DNA of 20,727 nt from an uncultured Oscillospiraceae bacterium (lineage in GTDB: Bacteria > Bacillota > Clostridia > Oscillospirales > Ruminococcaceae). Below the pieces are notes generated by a model that did no database searches, was not told the origin of the DNA, and saw nothing but the letters and a program-made list of their open reading frames with translations. This document shows, piece after piece, positions 14,591-20,727 of the stretch (the stretch's first letter is position 1; each line of letters opens with the position of its first letter). The stretch spans positions 1-20,727 of the forward strand of contig UQSL01000029.1 of the NCBI GenBank assembly GCA_900543705.1, in the 5' to 3' direction. A program made the position numbers and the translations under genes.

Positions 14591-15403
14591 ATGAGAGCGG
14601 CGTTTCAAAGTTTTAAAAAGCATCTTATCATCCTGAAGATGTTTACCAAAAACTATCTGATCTCTCAGATGGAGTACAAGTGCAGCTTCTTTACCTACCT
14701 GATTGTGGAAACCATTGTACTGCTTTCCAAGCTTTTGTATGTCGGAGTCACTTACAACACAGGAATTACGGTAAACGGATTGAAACCAGAGGAAATCCTG
14801 TTGTTTAACGGTACCTTCTTTATTGTGTCCGGGGTGTACGGCGGCTTTTTTATGCTTAACTTTTCTAACTTCCGGACAAAGGTGAAAAATGGGGATTTGG
14901 ATTTGTTGATGGTTAAGCCGGTCTCCCTCCAGTTTATGTGCACACTTTCCACCGTTGAGTTCGCAGTTTTAATCCCCAATGTTGCAACGGGAATTGCGAT
15001 GGTTGTCTATGTCTGGAATGTGTGTCAATTGGAAGTAAGTATATTGAATATTGTGGGATATCTCTTTTTAGTGTTATGCGGTATTGTGATTGTTTACAAC
15101 ATTCTGTTTTTGCCGCAGCTACTGTCCTTTAAACTGATTGAGACAAATTCCCTGTTCAAAATCACATCTTCCCTGTCAAACTTCAATATGATGCCGATGC
15201 ACATTTATCCCGAAATCATGCGGAGAGTCGGTACTTTCATCTTCCCGATTTTTGTCGTTACGAACTTCCCGTCGATGTTTATTTTAGGGAAGCTCAACAG
15301 CTGGTATGTGTTGTGGGCGCTTTTTGCTGCCATAGCGCTGACGGTGATGGTCAGGCTTTTATGGAAAAAATCTATCAAAGGATACTCGAGCGCGATGAAC
15401 TAA
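14591..15403 (+). CDS. ABC-2 type permease (DUF990-like), second subunit
   Basis: This 270-residue membrane protein has about six spans. Its loop KVKNGDLDLLMVKPVS (97-112) is equivalent to that of the first subunit, so the two are paralogues in one exporter. The gene starts 3 nt after the preceding stop; GGGGGATAGGA just upstream can serve as ribosome binding site. No protease or accessory domain is attached, which argues against a bacteriocin-processing transporter and for export of a finished small molecule. Confidence 0.88.
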   Translation: MRAAFQSFKKHLIILKMFTKNYLISQMEYKCSFFTYLIVETIVLLSKLLYVGVTYNTGITVNGLKPEEILLFNGTFFIVSGVYGGFFMLNFSNFRTKVKNGDLDLLMVKPVSLQFMCTLSTVEFAVLIPNVATGIAMVVYVWNVCQLEVSILNIVGYLFLVLCGIVIVYNILFLPQLLSFKLIETNSLFKITSSLSNFNMMPMHIYPEIMRRVGTFIFPIFVVTNFPSMFILGKLNSWYVLWALFAAIALTVMVRLLWKKSIKGYSSAMN

Positions 15404-15421
15404 GCGAAAGGACGTCTTGCC

Positions 15422-17116
15422 ATGATTGAAATAAAAAGGGGAAACAATCTGAACGTGCAGCAATACATCAGAGAATACACACAGGCAAAGGGCCCTGACT
15501 GCGGAAAAACTGCGGCAGTCATGTTGGGACGGTCACAGATGCTTCTCGATGTACTGATGGCATTAATTTCCCTTCAAATTACCTACATTCCGATTGATCC
15601 TCAGCTGCCTGATAACCGTGTGGCAGAAATTCTTGCGGACAGCCGGCCGGATTTTATGATAACAGAGGAACAGCATCGGGATCGCATACACGGTACTCCG
15701 GTGCTTTGTATTCCGGAAGAAATGGAAAACAGTGAGGAACGGGTACCATTCCGGTTTGCCGATACGTTGGAGGATTATATCGTATATATCCTGTATACCT
15801 CCGGTTCTACCGGAAAACCGAAAGGCGTGAAGGTGAAAAAGAGCTCGCTTCAAAACCTGAGTGCGGGATGGTACCGGCAGTTTTCAGAGTATCACAGCAT
15901 TGTTTGCCTGGCGAGCCTGAGCTTTGACATGTTTTTCTCGGAGACGATTCTACCGCTACTGCACGATTATCAGGTGTATTTGGGAAATGAGTCGGAGATG
16001 AACAATCCAAAACTGTTGGAAAAGAAATTCGCTCGGACTCCGGCAGAGGTCGCCCAATTTACTCCATCCAGGCTCAAGCAGCTTCTCCTGATTGATCCGG
16101 AACTCAGCTGTCTTAAGCATGTCAAACTTCTGTTCCTCGGCGGGGAAAATTTGCATCCCTCGCTGCTGAAACTGGTGAAAAGCAAGCTTACCTGTAAGGT
16201 TTATAATATTTACGGCCCGACAGAAACGACGATTTATGCCACCTGCAGCGATTTGACAGAAAAAGATGAAGTGGTCATCGGCAAGCCGTTTGACAATTAC
16301 CTGATTGATATTGTGGATGAAAATTTTTGCCGGCTTCCAAAAGGAAGGGTTGGAGAAATCGTGATTTCCGGGATTTCTGTTGCGGACGGCTATCTCCATC
16401 AGAAGGAACTGACAGAACGTTCTTTCCGGAAAAACCTGCTGTATGATGATACGGTCACATACCTGACTGGGGATTTGGGATATGTCCAACAGGAAGGGGA
16501 AATCCATTATGTGGGGCGCAAGGACCATCAAGTCAAGCTCAGAGGATTCCGCATTGAACTGGAGGAGATTGAGAAAAAAGCAGAGGCATATCCGGGTGTA
16601 TCTGCTGCTGTCTGTGTTGTTTATCAAGAAAGAGTGCTGGCGCTCTGTTATACGGCAGCAGAAGACGTGGAAGAAATTGGTCTGCGCGCCTATCTTCAAG
16701 ATATCCTGCCAAATTACATGGTGCCCTCCTATCTCATTCGGCTTGAGACCTTTGCATATACTGTGACGGGAAAAATCGATAGAAATCAGGTGGAACAGGA
16801 GATCGAAAGTTTGCTTGCGGCAAGTTCACAGCCTCAAAATGACCAGTTGTTTGATGATGAGATTTCCAGGAAGATTGTTGCAGCGGTATCCGAACAGGTT
16901 CCTCAGCCAATCACAAAGAAATTATGCAGTGTCCCGTTGATGGAGCTTGGCATTGATTCGATTCTTTACATTGAATTGGTCGTAGCGCTGGAAGAGGAAT
17001 TTGACATTGAGTTTGACGAGAATGATCTGATGGAGGGAAATCAAAAAGATATCCTTACCATGATTCGTCAGGTGAAGGATATGCTGGGAGACATGGATTG
17101 TGATGCGAAAGATTGA
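15422..17116 (+). CDS. NRPS-like adenylation domain plus peptidyl carrier domain
   Basis: This 564-residue didomain enzyme activates an amino acid or acid and holds it as a thioester. Visible core motifs: YIPIDPQLP (55-63), YTSGSTGKPKG (125-135), LSFDMFFSE (166-174), YGPTETT (264-270), TGDLGY (349-354), GRKDHQVKLRGFRIELEEIE (365-384) and TGKID (449-453). A carrier domain follows with S513 in ELGIDSILYIELV. No condensation, thioesterase or reductase domain is present, so release must come from another protein; the BtrH-like proteins are candidates. Hand alignment to GrsA gives the pocket residues D M S Q F G I I Y plus K451, which most resembles the glycine code I remember; this is tentative. 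AAAGGACG (15405-15412) supports the start. Confidence 0.88.
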   Translation: MIEIKRGNNLNVQQYIREYTQAKGPDCGKTAAVMLGRSQMLLDVLMALISLQITYIPIDPQLPDNRVAEILADSRPDFMITEEQHRDRIHGTPVLCIPEEMENSEERVPFRFADTLEDYIVYILYTSGSTGKPKGVKVKKSSLQNLSAGWYRQFSEYHSIVCLASLSFDMFFSETILPLLHDYQVYLGNESEMNNPKLLEKKFARTPAEVAQFTPSRLKQLLLIDPELSCLKHVKLLFLGGENLHPSLLKLVKSKLTCKVYNIYGPTETTIYATCSDLTEKDEVVIGKPFDNYLIDIVDENFCRLPKGRVGEIVISGISVADGYLHQKELTERSFRKNLLYDDTVTYLTGDLGYVQQEGEIHYVGRKDHQVKLRGFRIELEEIEKKAEAYPGVSAAVCVVYQERVLALCYTAAEDVEEIGLRAYLQDILPNYMVPSYLIRLETFAYTVTGKIDRNQVEQEIESLLAASSQPQNDQLFDDEISRKIVAAVSEQVPQPITKKLCSVPLMELGIDSILYIELVVALEEEFDIEFDENDLMEGNQKDILTMIRQVKDMLGDMDCDAKD

Positions 17117-18128
17117 TAGTATTTATGACAGGCTGCCTTATCCGACCGAGCAGTTTTACTCCTGTATCGGCGGACGGCTGCTCTGCGCCTTTTGGTATTT
17201 TCAAAAGGATCAGACAAGTTTGGAACTCTTTCCATTTTTACTATTATGTAAACTAAAAGCAACTTCGCTTTTGGAAGGTGGCCAGATAAAAGGGCGATTT
17301 TTGGAGGACCCTTCCTATTTCCGGGCGGTTGAGCTGACAACTCCGGATGGGAAAAAAATATTTTCGTTGGAGGGAATTCCATTTCTCAACAAGTACCTGG
17401 AAAAGTATTCTATGACATTTCGGGCACAAAGAGAGATACCGGCAAACAGCCTGATGGAACAGGTGAGAAGGGAATTTGAACTCGGACATGTAGTGATTCT
17501 TGGAATTGACCAATACTATCACACCAAAAGTGAAAAATATCACAAACAGAAAAATGCCTACCACGCCCTTTTGCTTAAGGGGATTCAAGACAGCAGAGAG
17601 TGTGTTATCGCCTCCGATTCGCTTTATCATCATGAGTATGAGATTTCCTATGAAGATTTACAGCGGATGTCAATCGGCACTATGTATACGGTTGCCTGTG
17701 AGGAAGCGGAGCCTGCCAAGACAGCAGACATGCCAATGATATTTCATAAATTGCTGGGACAATACAATATGCAATCAGTACTGGATTTCTGCTTTTCTGA
17801 GATGAAGATGTGCTTTGCTACCTATCAAGGGGATATCTTAAAGTGGATATTGTACGGATATGTACATAATTTGAAGTATGTCCTGCTTCCGTACTTAAAA
17901 GCAAGAAAATATCTGTTTCAGGAGCTGGGCCGGAATATGCAGGGGGTTGGAAAATTGCTGGAACTTTGTGAGGAGTCCCAGGCCCTTTGGGACCGATTTC
18001 TGGTTTTATTGATTCGAACAGCAAATACCGGTAAGGGGGTGGACAAACTCACGCAGAGAATAAATGCGATTATCGAGCTGGAGACAATCATTCAAAGCGG
18101 GATTTTGTCTGAAAAACTCTCCGTCTGA
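17100..18128 (+). CDS. BtrH-like cysteine acyltransferase/peptidase-fold protein (second copy)
   Basis: This 342-residue protein has a probable BtrH-type triad: C22 in FYSCIGGRL, H155 in NAYHALLLKGI and D173 in VIASDSLYHH. A helical C-terminal half follows. It is about the same length as the first copy but clearly diverged in sequence. The start is GTG at 17100 or ATG at 17103; GGGAG at 17086-17090 fits either. It overlaps the A-PCP gene by 17 nt, which suggests that it serves that carrier domain, while the first copy may serve the ACP-kinase fusion. Expected role: transfer of the carrier-bound acyl group to an amine, or release and cyclisation. It is the last gene of the operon. The stop lies 5 nt from an IS3 remnant on the other strand, but its length suggests it is intact. 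Confidence 0.72.
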   Translation: MMRKIDSIYDRLPYPTEQFYSCIGGRLLCAFWYFQKDQTSLELFPFLLLCKLKATSLLEGGQIKGRFLEDPSYFRAVELTTPDGKKIFSLEGIPFLNKYLEKYSMTFRAQREIPANSLMEQVRREFELGHVVILGIDQYYHTKSEKYHKQKNAYHALLLKGIQDSRECVIASDSLYHHEYEISYEDLQRMSIGTMYTVACEEAEPAKTADMPMIFHKLLGQYNMQSVLDFCFSEMKMCFATYQGDILKWILYGYVHNLKYVLLPYLKARKYLFQELGRNMQGVGKLLELCEESQALWDRFLVLLIRTANTGKGVDKLTQRINAIIELETIIQSGILSEKLSV

Positions 18129-18133
18129 TTAAA

Positions 18134-18382
18134 TTAATTCAGGAAGGTTTGGATTTTCTGTTGGTGGATACATTCCGTTTTGCGCATGGAACAGAGATTT
18201 TCCGCCAAGGCATTGTCGTAAGGGTTTCCGCGTCTTGACATGGAAAGCATCATGCGATATTCTTGAGTTAGGTTGAAATATGCTTGGGATGTGTATGGAA
18301 CCCCCTGGTCGCTGTGGAGCTGTAATCTCCCGGCGACCTTTTCTTTTGCTACCGCAAGTCGTATGGTGTCTAAAACGAGGTA
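18134..18382 (-). pseudogene. IS3-family transposase (integrase core) remnant
   Basis: The minus strand reads without interruption from 18382 to a TAA at 18134. It contains LHSDQG, YTSQAYFNLTQEY and SMSRRGNPYDNALAEN, which are hallmark blocks of the IS3/IS150-group rve catalytic domain; the D of LHSDQG and the E of ALAEN are catalytic DDE residues. An in-frame stop precedes it at 18383-18385. The protein also ends early, shortly after KTECIHQQKIQTF. Both ends of the transposase are therefore missing. No terminal inverted repeats were found. It abuts the end of the biosynthetic operon tail to tail. Confidence 0.85.
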
Positions 18383-18425
18383 TCACTAAAGAAACTGTGT
18401 TACTTGAAGCTACTCCAAGATGTTT

Positions 18426-18595
18426 TTACCCAAAAAACTGGTCAATCTTTATTTAATAAATCCAGATTTGCAGTCTTGTAATCTTTTCCTTAATTGGTCT
18501 GCGTTGCTTATTCACCAGGGTTTTGCGTGGATCAAGCCGATACGATCGTAATAATGCAGTGTATCCGGTGCTCTACTCACCTGTGTAATTGTCAT
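18426..18595 (-). pseudogene. decayed MerR-family regulator
   Basis: From an ATG at 18595, with AGAGG upstream on the minus strand, 27 codons read as a MerR N-terminal HTH start (MTITQVSR, then DTLHYYDRIGLI) and stop at 18512. Several residues usual between these two blocks are missing. In another frame further on, KEKITRLQ and, after a stop, KIDQFF resemble the dimerisation helix that ends MerR proteins. Together they look like a MerR gene ruined by deletion, frameshift and a stop. It is probably not functional. Confidence 0.6.
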
Positions 18596-18798
18596 AAGGG
18601 ATTCCTCTAAATGTAAATGATGTGGTCCGGTTAGATAACTGATTGTGAACACAAAGTCTACCATTTAGAATCAACTCTCTAAGTCAAAAGGTTTTATAGA
18701 TTTTTGTCAGGGAATGACAGGAAATTGGTTAGTAAGGAGTTAGATTTTTAGAGTATACACCTTTTGTTTTGGCACATATAATGATAAGGAGTCGCGGA
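18596..18798. other. AT-rich intergenic stretch, nothing assigned
   Basis: I find no gene or convincing promoter pair. A TATAAT at 18776-18781 lies too close to the next ribosome binding site, and has no good -35 box, to be the promoter of the small ORF that follows. Confidence 0.4.
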
Positions 18799-18963
18799 AT
18801 GTGGGGTGGGAGAATGAGAATTGCGGTGATTTGCCTGTCTGGAATACTACTGATGTTGGTAGTCTTGTTTGATTATTGTGCGCTAGTAATTTCCAAAGGA
18901 GAAATACATAGAAGGCATAAGAAAAAAATGATTTTATCAAAAGCAAAAAATAAGAGGTTGTAA
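18799..18963 (+). CDS. small single-span membrane protein, hypothetical
   Basis: This 54-residue peptide has one hydrophobic helix (about residues 7-28, RIAVICLSGILLMLVVLF) and a very basic C-terminal tail (HRRHKKK, KAKNKR). AAGGAGT (18786-18792), 7 nt upstream, favours the ATG at 18799. A second ATG at 18814 is also possible. The positive tail predicts an in-facing C-terminus. Its stop codon overlaps the -35 box of the tRNA-Val promoter. No function can be assigned. It has the form of many small Firmicute membrane peptides, but a chance ORF is not excluded. Confidence 0.45.
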   Translation: MWGGRMRIAVICLSGILLMLVVLFDYCALVISKGEIHRRHKKKMILSKAKNKRL

Positions 18964-18986
18964 TTTTAGAAAAGATTTGCTATAAT
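18958..18986 (+). promoter_or_regulatory. promoter of tRNA-Val
   Basis: TTGTAA (18958-18963), a 17-nt spacer and TATAAT (18981-18986) lie 14 nt before the mature tRNA 5' end, as expected for a stand-alone tRNA transcript. Confidence 0.75.
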
Positions 18987-19000
18987 ATAACCGTTGTCCC

Positions 19001-19077
19001 GGAGGCATAGCTCAGTTGGTCAGAGCGCACGGTTCACATCCGTGAGGTCGTGGGTTCGAGCCCCTCTGTCTCCACCA
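19001..19077 (+). tRNA. tRNA-Val(CAC)
   Basis: A full cloverleaf is visible: acceptor GGAGGCA/TGTCTCC, D arm GCTC/GAGC (19010-19013 with 19023-19026), anticodon arm CACGG/CCGTG with loop TTCACAT, anticodon CAC at 19035-19037, T loop TTCGAGC (19055-19061) and encoded CCA at 19075-19077. The T stem GTGGG/CCCTC has one T-T mismatch (19051 with 19065). A terminator follows. An integrase remnant lies downstream on the opposite strand, so its 3' end may have been an attachment site. Confidence 0.92.
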
Positions 19078-19080
19078 GAA

Positions 19081-19130
19081 AAAAAGAGCCATAAGTCTGC
19101 TTATTTAGCGGTCTCATGGCTCTTTTTGTT
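19081..19130 (+). terminator. rho-independent terminator after tRNA-Val
   Basis: AGAGCCAT (19085-19092) pairs with ATGGCTCT (19116-19123), preceded by an A-run and followed by a T-run, so it may act in both directions and also end minus-strand transcripts from the integrase side. Confidence 0.8.
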
Positions 19131-19154
19131 TTGCTGTTTTTTTATATCAAAAGG

Positions 19155-19176
19155 CTACTACGACACTACTACGACA
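19155..19176. repeat. tandem 11-bp direct repeat next to the integrase end
   Basis: CTACTACGACA occurs twice back to back (19155-19165 and 19166-19176), between the tRNA terminator and the stop of the integrase remnant. Short direct repeats at this place can be arm-type recombinase binding sites; that role is inferred. Confidence 0.6.
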
Positions 19177-19183
19177 TTTGTAC

Positions 19184-19372
19184 CTATTCTTTTGACAAAC
19201 CGAGAGCCTTTTTCAGTGCAGTGGCGTTGCTGTGTCCATATCGTTTCATAAGCATTTTTAGATCGGAATGCCCGAGAAGTTTCGCAACGTAAAATAAATT
19301 TACACCCTGTTCTACCCACAATGTTGCACGAGTATGTCTAATTCATGGAACTCGATTTTTGGCTTTTATTGC
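19184..19372 (-). pseudogene. tyrosine recombinase (phage/ICE-type integrase) C-terminal remnant
   Basis: Minus-strand reading gives IRHTRATLWVEQG, NLFYVAKLLGHSD, a tyrosine in MKRYGHSNAT and the end ALGLSKE with a TAG at 19184. These are the RHxxR, LLGH and catalytic Tyr regions of the integrase family. Just upstream the same frame has AKNRVP and then a TGA where the HDL residues should be, and nothing recognisable before that. Only the last quarter of the gene survives. The 3' end points at tRNA-Val, the usual arrangement for an element integrated into that tRNA. Confidence 0.82.
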
Positions 19373-19412
19373 ACTATTTCTTGATTTTATGAGATAAATC
19401 TAGAAATAGTGC
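19371..19412. repeat. long inverted repeat upstream of the Fic gene
   Basis: GCACTATTTCT (19371-19381) pairs with AGAAATAGTGC (19402-19412). After a single T-T mismatch the stem goes on with GATTT/AAATC (19383-19387 with 19396-19400). This gives about 16 paired bases and an 8-nt loop. It lies 61 nt before the Fic start codon. It may be an operator, a terminator for decayed minus-strand genes, or the end of a small mobile element. Confidence 0.65.
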
Positions 19413-19473
19413 TTTCCTATTCCCTCTACCAATGATATACTGAAAACGACTCTTAGTTGTTGAGGTATCTGCG

Positions 19474-20592
19474 ATGCTTCCCTATACAGGCGATTATGTT
19501 GAGCATATTGATCATGGTAAGAATAGCCTCATATTCTATTCTTTTACCCCACGTCCTCTTATGCGCGGAGATATGTATCAGATGGATGACGAATTAGCTG
19601 CTTTACTGATTGAAGCCAACAGGAACATTGGCTTTCTGGAAGGGCTTGTTAAGTATGCTCCGAATAAAGAAGCATTTGCGGAGCTGATGCTTTTGAAAGA
19701 GTGTACCTATTCCCATATGATCGACTACGACGGTCCCGATTTTAAAGAAATACTCACTATCCGCGGCACCGGCAAAGGTGATATAACGCCGATCACTAAC
19801 CTGGAAATGGCATTTAAGGCGGCAAAAAGTATGGAAGTCGCAGCTCCTCACTTGAGCCGGATTTGCGGTATCGCACTTAACGGAGAATCACAGAATAACC
19901 GGATAGATGTTAGGGATCATCAAACCTTTTGGCTAGGTGCAAAGACGAATCTCAAAGGATACAACCCTACAGCACCGGATGCTGTGCTCCCGGCACTGGC
20001 TGATATTTCTGCGTATCTCTATAACGACCATAATACTGATCCGCTAATTAAGGCAGCACTGGTACATTACCAATTTGAAATGATCCATCCATTTGAACGG
20101 TATAACGGTATTATCGGACGAATCCTTGTGCCAATGGTATTACGAGATACCATTGGAGAGGCAATGCCGCTAATATGCTTGTCCGAGTATTTGTATCACA
20201 ATAAGAATGAGTATTTCGACTTGCTTCGGACCACACAGTACAGCGGAGGATATGTCCGATGGATCAAGTTCTTTGTGAACGCTATAGGTGAAGTAGCCAA
20301 AAAATCTGCCGAGTTAATGACACAATACGAGCGCATCGTTGCGCTGGATGAACATCGACTTATGGAGATTAGCAAATCACCTAAAAGTATATTAGAGATT
20401 TATAATTATCTCAAGCGTGTTCCTGTTACAACAATAACAGTTACCGAAAGAAAACTGGGATTCTCTTTTAATACAGTATCTAAATTGTTTCATTCATTAC
20501 AAGGCTATGGAATTGTTGAATGCCATGAACCTTCCTACAGAAATAGAGTTTTTCGATATTCTGAACTGGATGATTTGATGAGTACTGATTAG
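19474..20592 (+). CDS. Fic/DOC-family protein with degenerate Fic motif and C-terminal winged helix
   Basis: This 372-residue protein has the usual Fic-adenylyltransferase layout: an N-terminal Fic_N-type helical region (about 30-95), the Fic core (about 115-275) and a C-terminal winged-helix-like part (about 310-368, TERKLGFSFNTVSKLFHSLQGYGIVE). The canonical motif HPFxxGNGRxGR reads HPFERYNGIIGR at 205-216: the catalytic His205 is kept, but the first Gly is Tyr and the phosphate-contacting Arg is Ile. The inhibitory SxxxEG motif is also altered (SHMIDYD at 80-86). Fic enzymes transfer AMP or other nucleotide parts to target proteins; activity here may be changed or lost. A GAGGT-type ribosome binding site lies about 9 nt upstream. 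The gene is probably part of accessory DNA beside the integrase remnant. Confidence 0.85.
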   Translation: MLPYTGDYVEHIDHGKNSLIFYSFTPRPLMRGDMYQMDDELAALLIEANRNIGFLEGLVKYAPNKEAFAELMLLKECTYSHMIDYDGPDFKEILTIRGTGKGDITPITNLEMAFKAAKSMEVAAPHLSRICGIALNGESQNNRIDVRDHQTFWLGAKTNLKGYNPTAPDAVLPALADISAYLYNDHNTDPLIKAALVHYQFEMIHPFERYNGIIGRILVPMVLRDTIGEAMPLICLSEYLYHNKNEYFDLLRTTQYSGGYVRWIKFFVNAIGEVAKKSAELMTQYERIVALDEHRLMEISKSPKSILEIYNYLKRVPVTTITVTERKLGFSFNTVSKLFHSLQGYGIVECHEPSYRNRVFRYSELDDLMSTD

Positions 20593-20633
20593 CCGCACTT
20601 GTAGAGATAATGCGAGGACGAAAGGTGAGAAAT

Positions 20634-20727
20634 ATGGGAAAAGGCACAAAGAAGAAAAACAAGAAAGTAGCTGTGAGCCCTTCCCGAAAAAATAGACAGA
20701 AAAAAGCGCAGAAAAACGGAATGAATC
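20634..20727 (+). CDS. very basic protein, N-terminal part only
   Basis: An ATG preceded by AAAGGTGAG (20621-20629) opens a frame of 31 codons to the window end. It is very rich in Lys and Arg (GKGTKKKNKK near the start, RKNRQKKAQKN later). It begins 41 nt after the Fic stop, so the two may be cotranscribed. The family is not recognisable from this part; a nucleic-acid-binding or small plasmid/ICE-type protein is possible. Confidence 0.45.
   Translation, partial: MGKGTKKKNKKVAVSPSRKNRQKKAQKNGMN

Noticed and set aside
15956..16699. Long minus-strand ORF (247 codons) opposite the A-PCP gene
   Set aside because: It is a shadow of the adenylation domain, whose core motifs are all present on the plus strand.
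1..20727. CRISPR array, rRNA genes or replication origin
   Set aside because: No regularly spaced repeats, rRNA-like sequence or DnaA-box cluster were seen in the window.

Overview
The window looks like a chromosomal accessory region of a Gram-positive anaerobe, most likely class Clostridia and perhaps Lachnospiraceae or a relative. The signs are strong AGGAGG-type ribosome binding sites, modest GC content, tRNA genes that encode their own CCA end, a DUF6514-like small protein and degenerate gut-Firmicute mobile elements. This placement is inferred from style, not from a marker gene.

Left flank (1-2704): the 3' part of a tRNA-Gln(CTG) gene and its terminator; a possibly frameshifted small minus-strand ORF; an XRE-type regulator coupled to a DUF6514-like protein; a gene-free stretch rich in hairpins; and a sigma70-type promoter driving a long leader, a zinc-ribbon/single-TM/metal-knuckle protein and a very strong terminator.

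Core (2705-18128): fifteen genes, all on the + strand, with spacings from a 17-nt overlap to a 30-nt gap, behind one good promoter. I read them as one biosynthetic operon. In order: ROK-family sugar kinase, BtrH-like cysteine acyltransferase, radical SAM enzyme, GT2 glycosyltransferase, 3-dehydroquinate synthase II-like enzyme (GriH type), DhnA/ADH-synthase-like aldolase (GriI type), acyl-AMP ligase, radical SAM/SPASM enzyme, xylose-isomerase-like TIM barrel, an acyl carrier protein fused to a uridine-kinase-like P-loop kinase, an ABC exporter (ATPase plus two ABC-2 permeases), an NRPS-like adenylation-carrier didomain, and a second BtrH-like protein. The GriI/GriH pair predicts 3-amino-4-hydroxybenzoate (3,4-AHBA, a C7N aryl unit) made from aspartate semialdehyde and a C3 sugar phosphate. 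The ligase would activate it. Two carrier proteins and two BtrH-like transferases would pass acyl or aminoacyl groups. The two radical SAM enzymes and the sugar enzymes would tailor the product, and the ABC system would export it. I know of no described system with this combination.

Right flank (18129-20727): an IS3-family transposase remnant abutting the operon end, a decayed MerR regulator, a small membrane protein, tRNA-Val(CAC), a tyrosine-recombinase remnant beside that tRNA, a long inverted repeat, a Fic-family protein with a degenerate Fic motif, and the start of a very basic protein cut by the window end. The remnants mark this as a recombination-prone locus.
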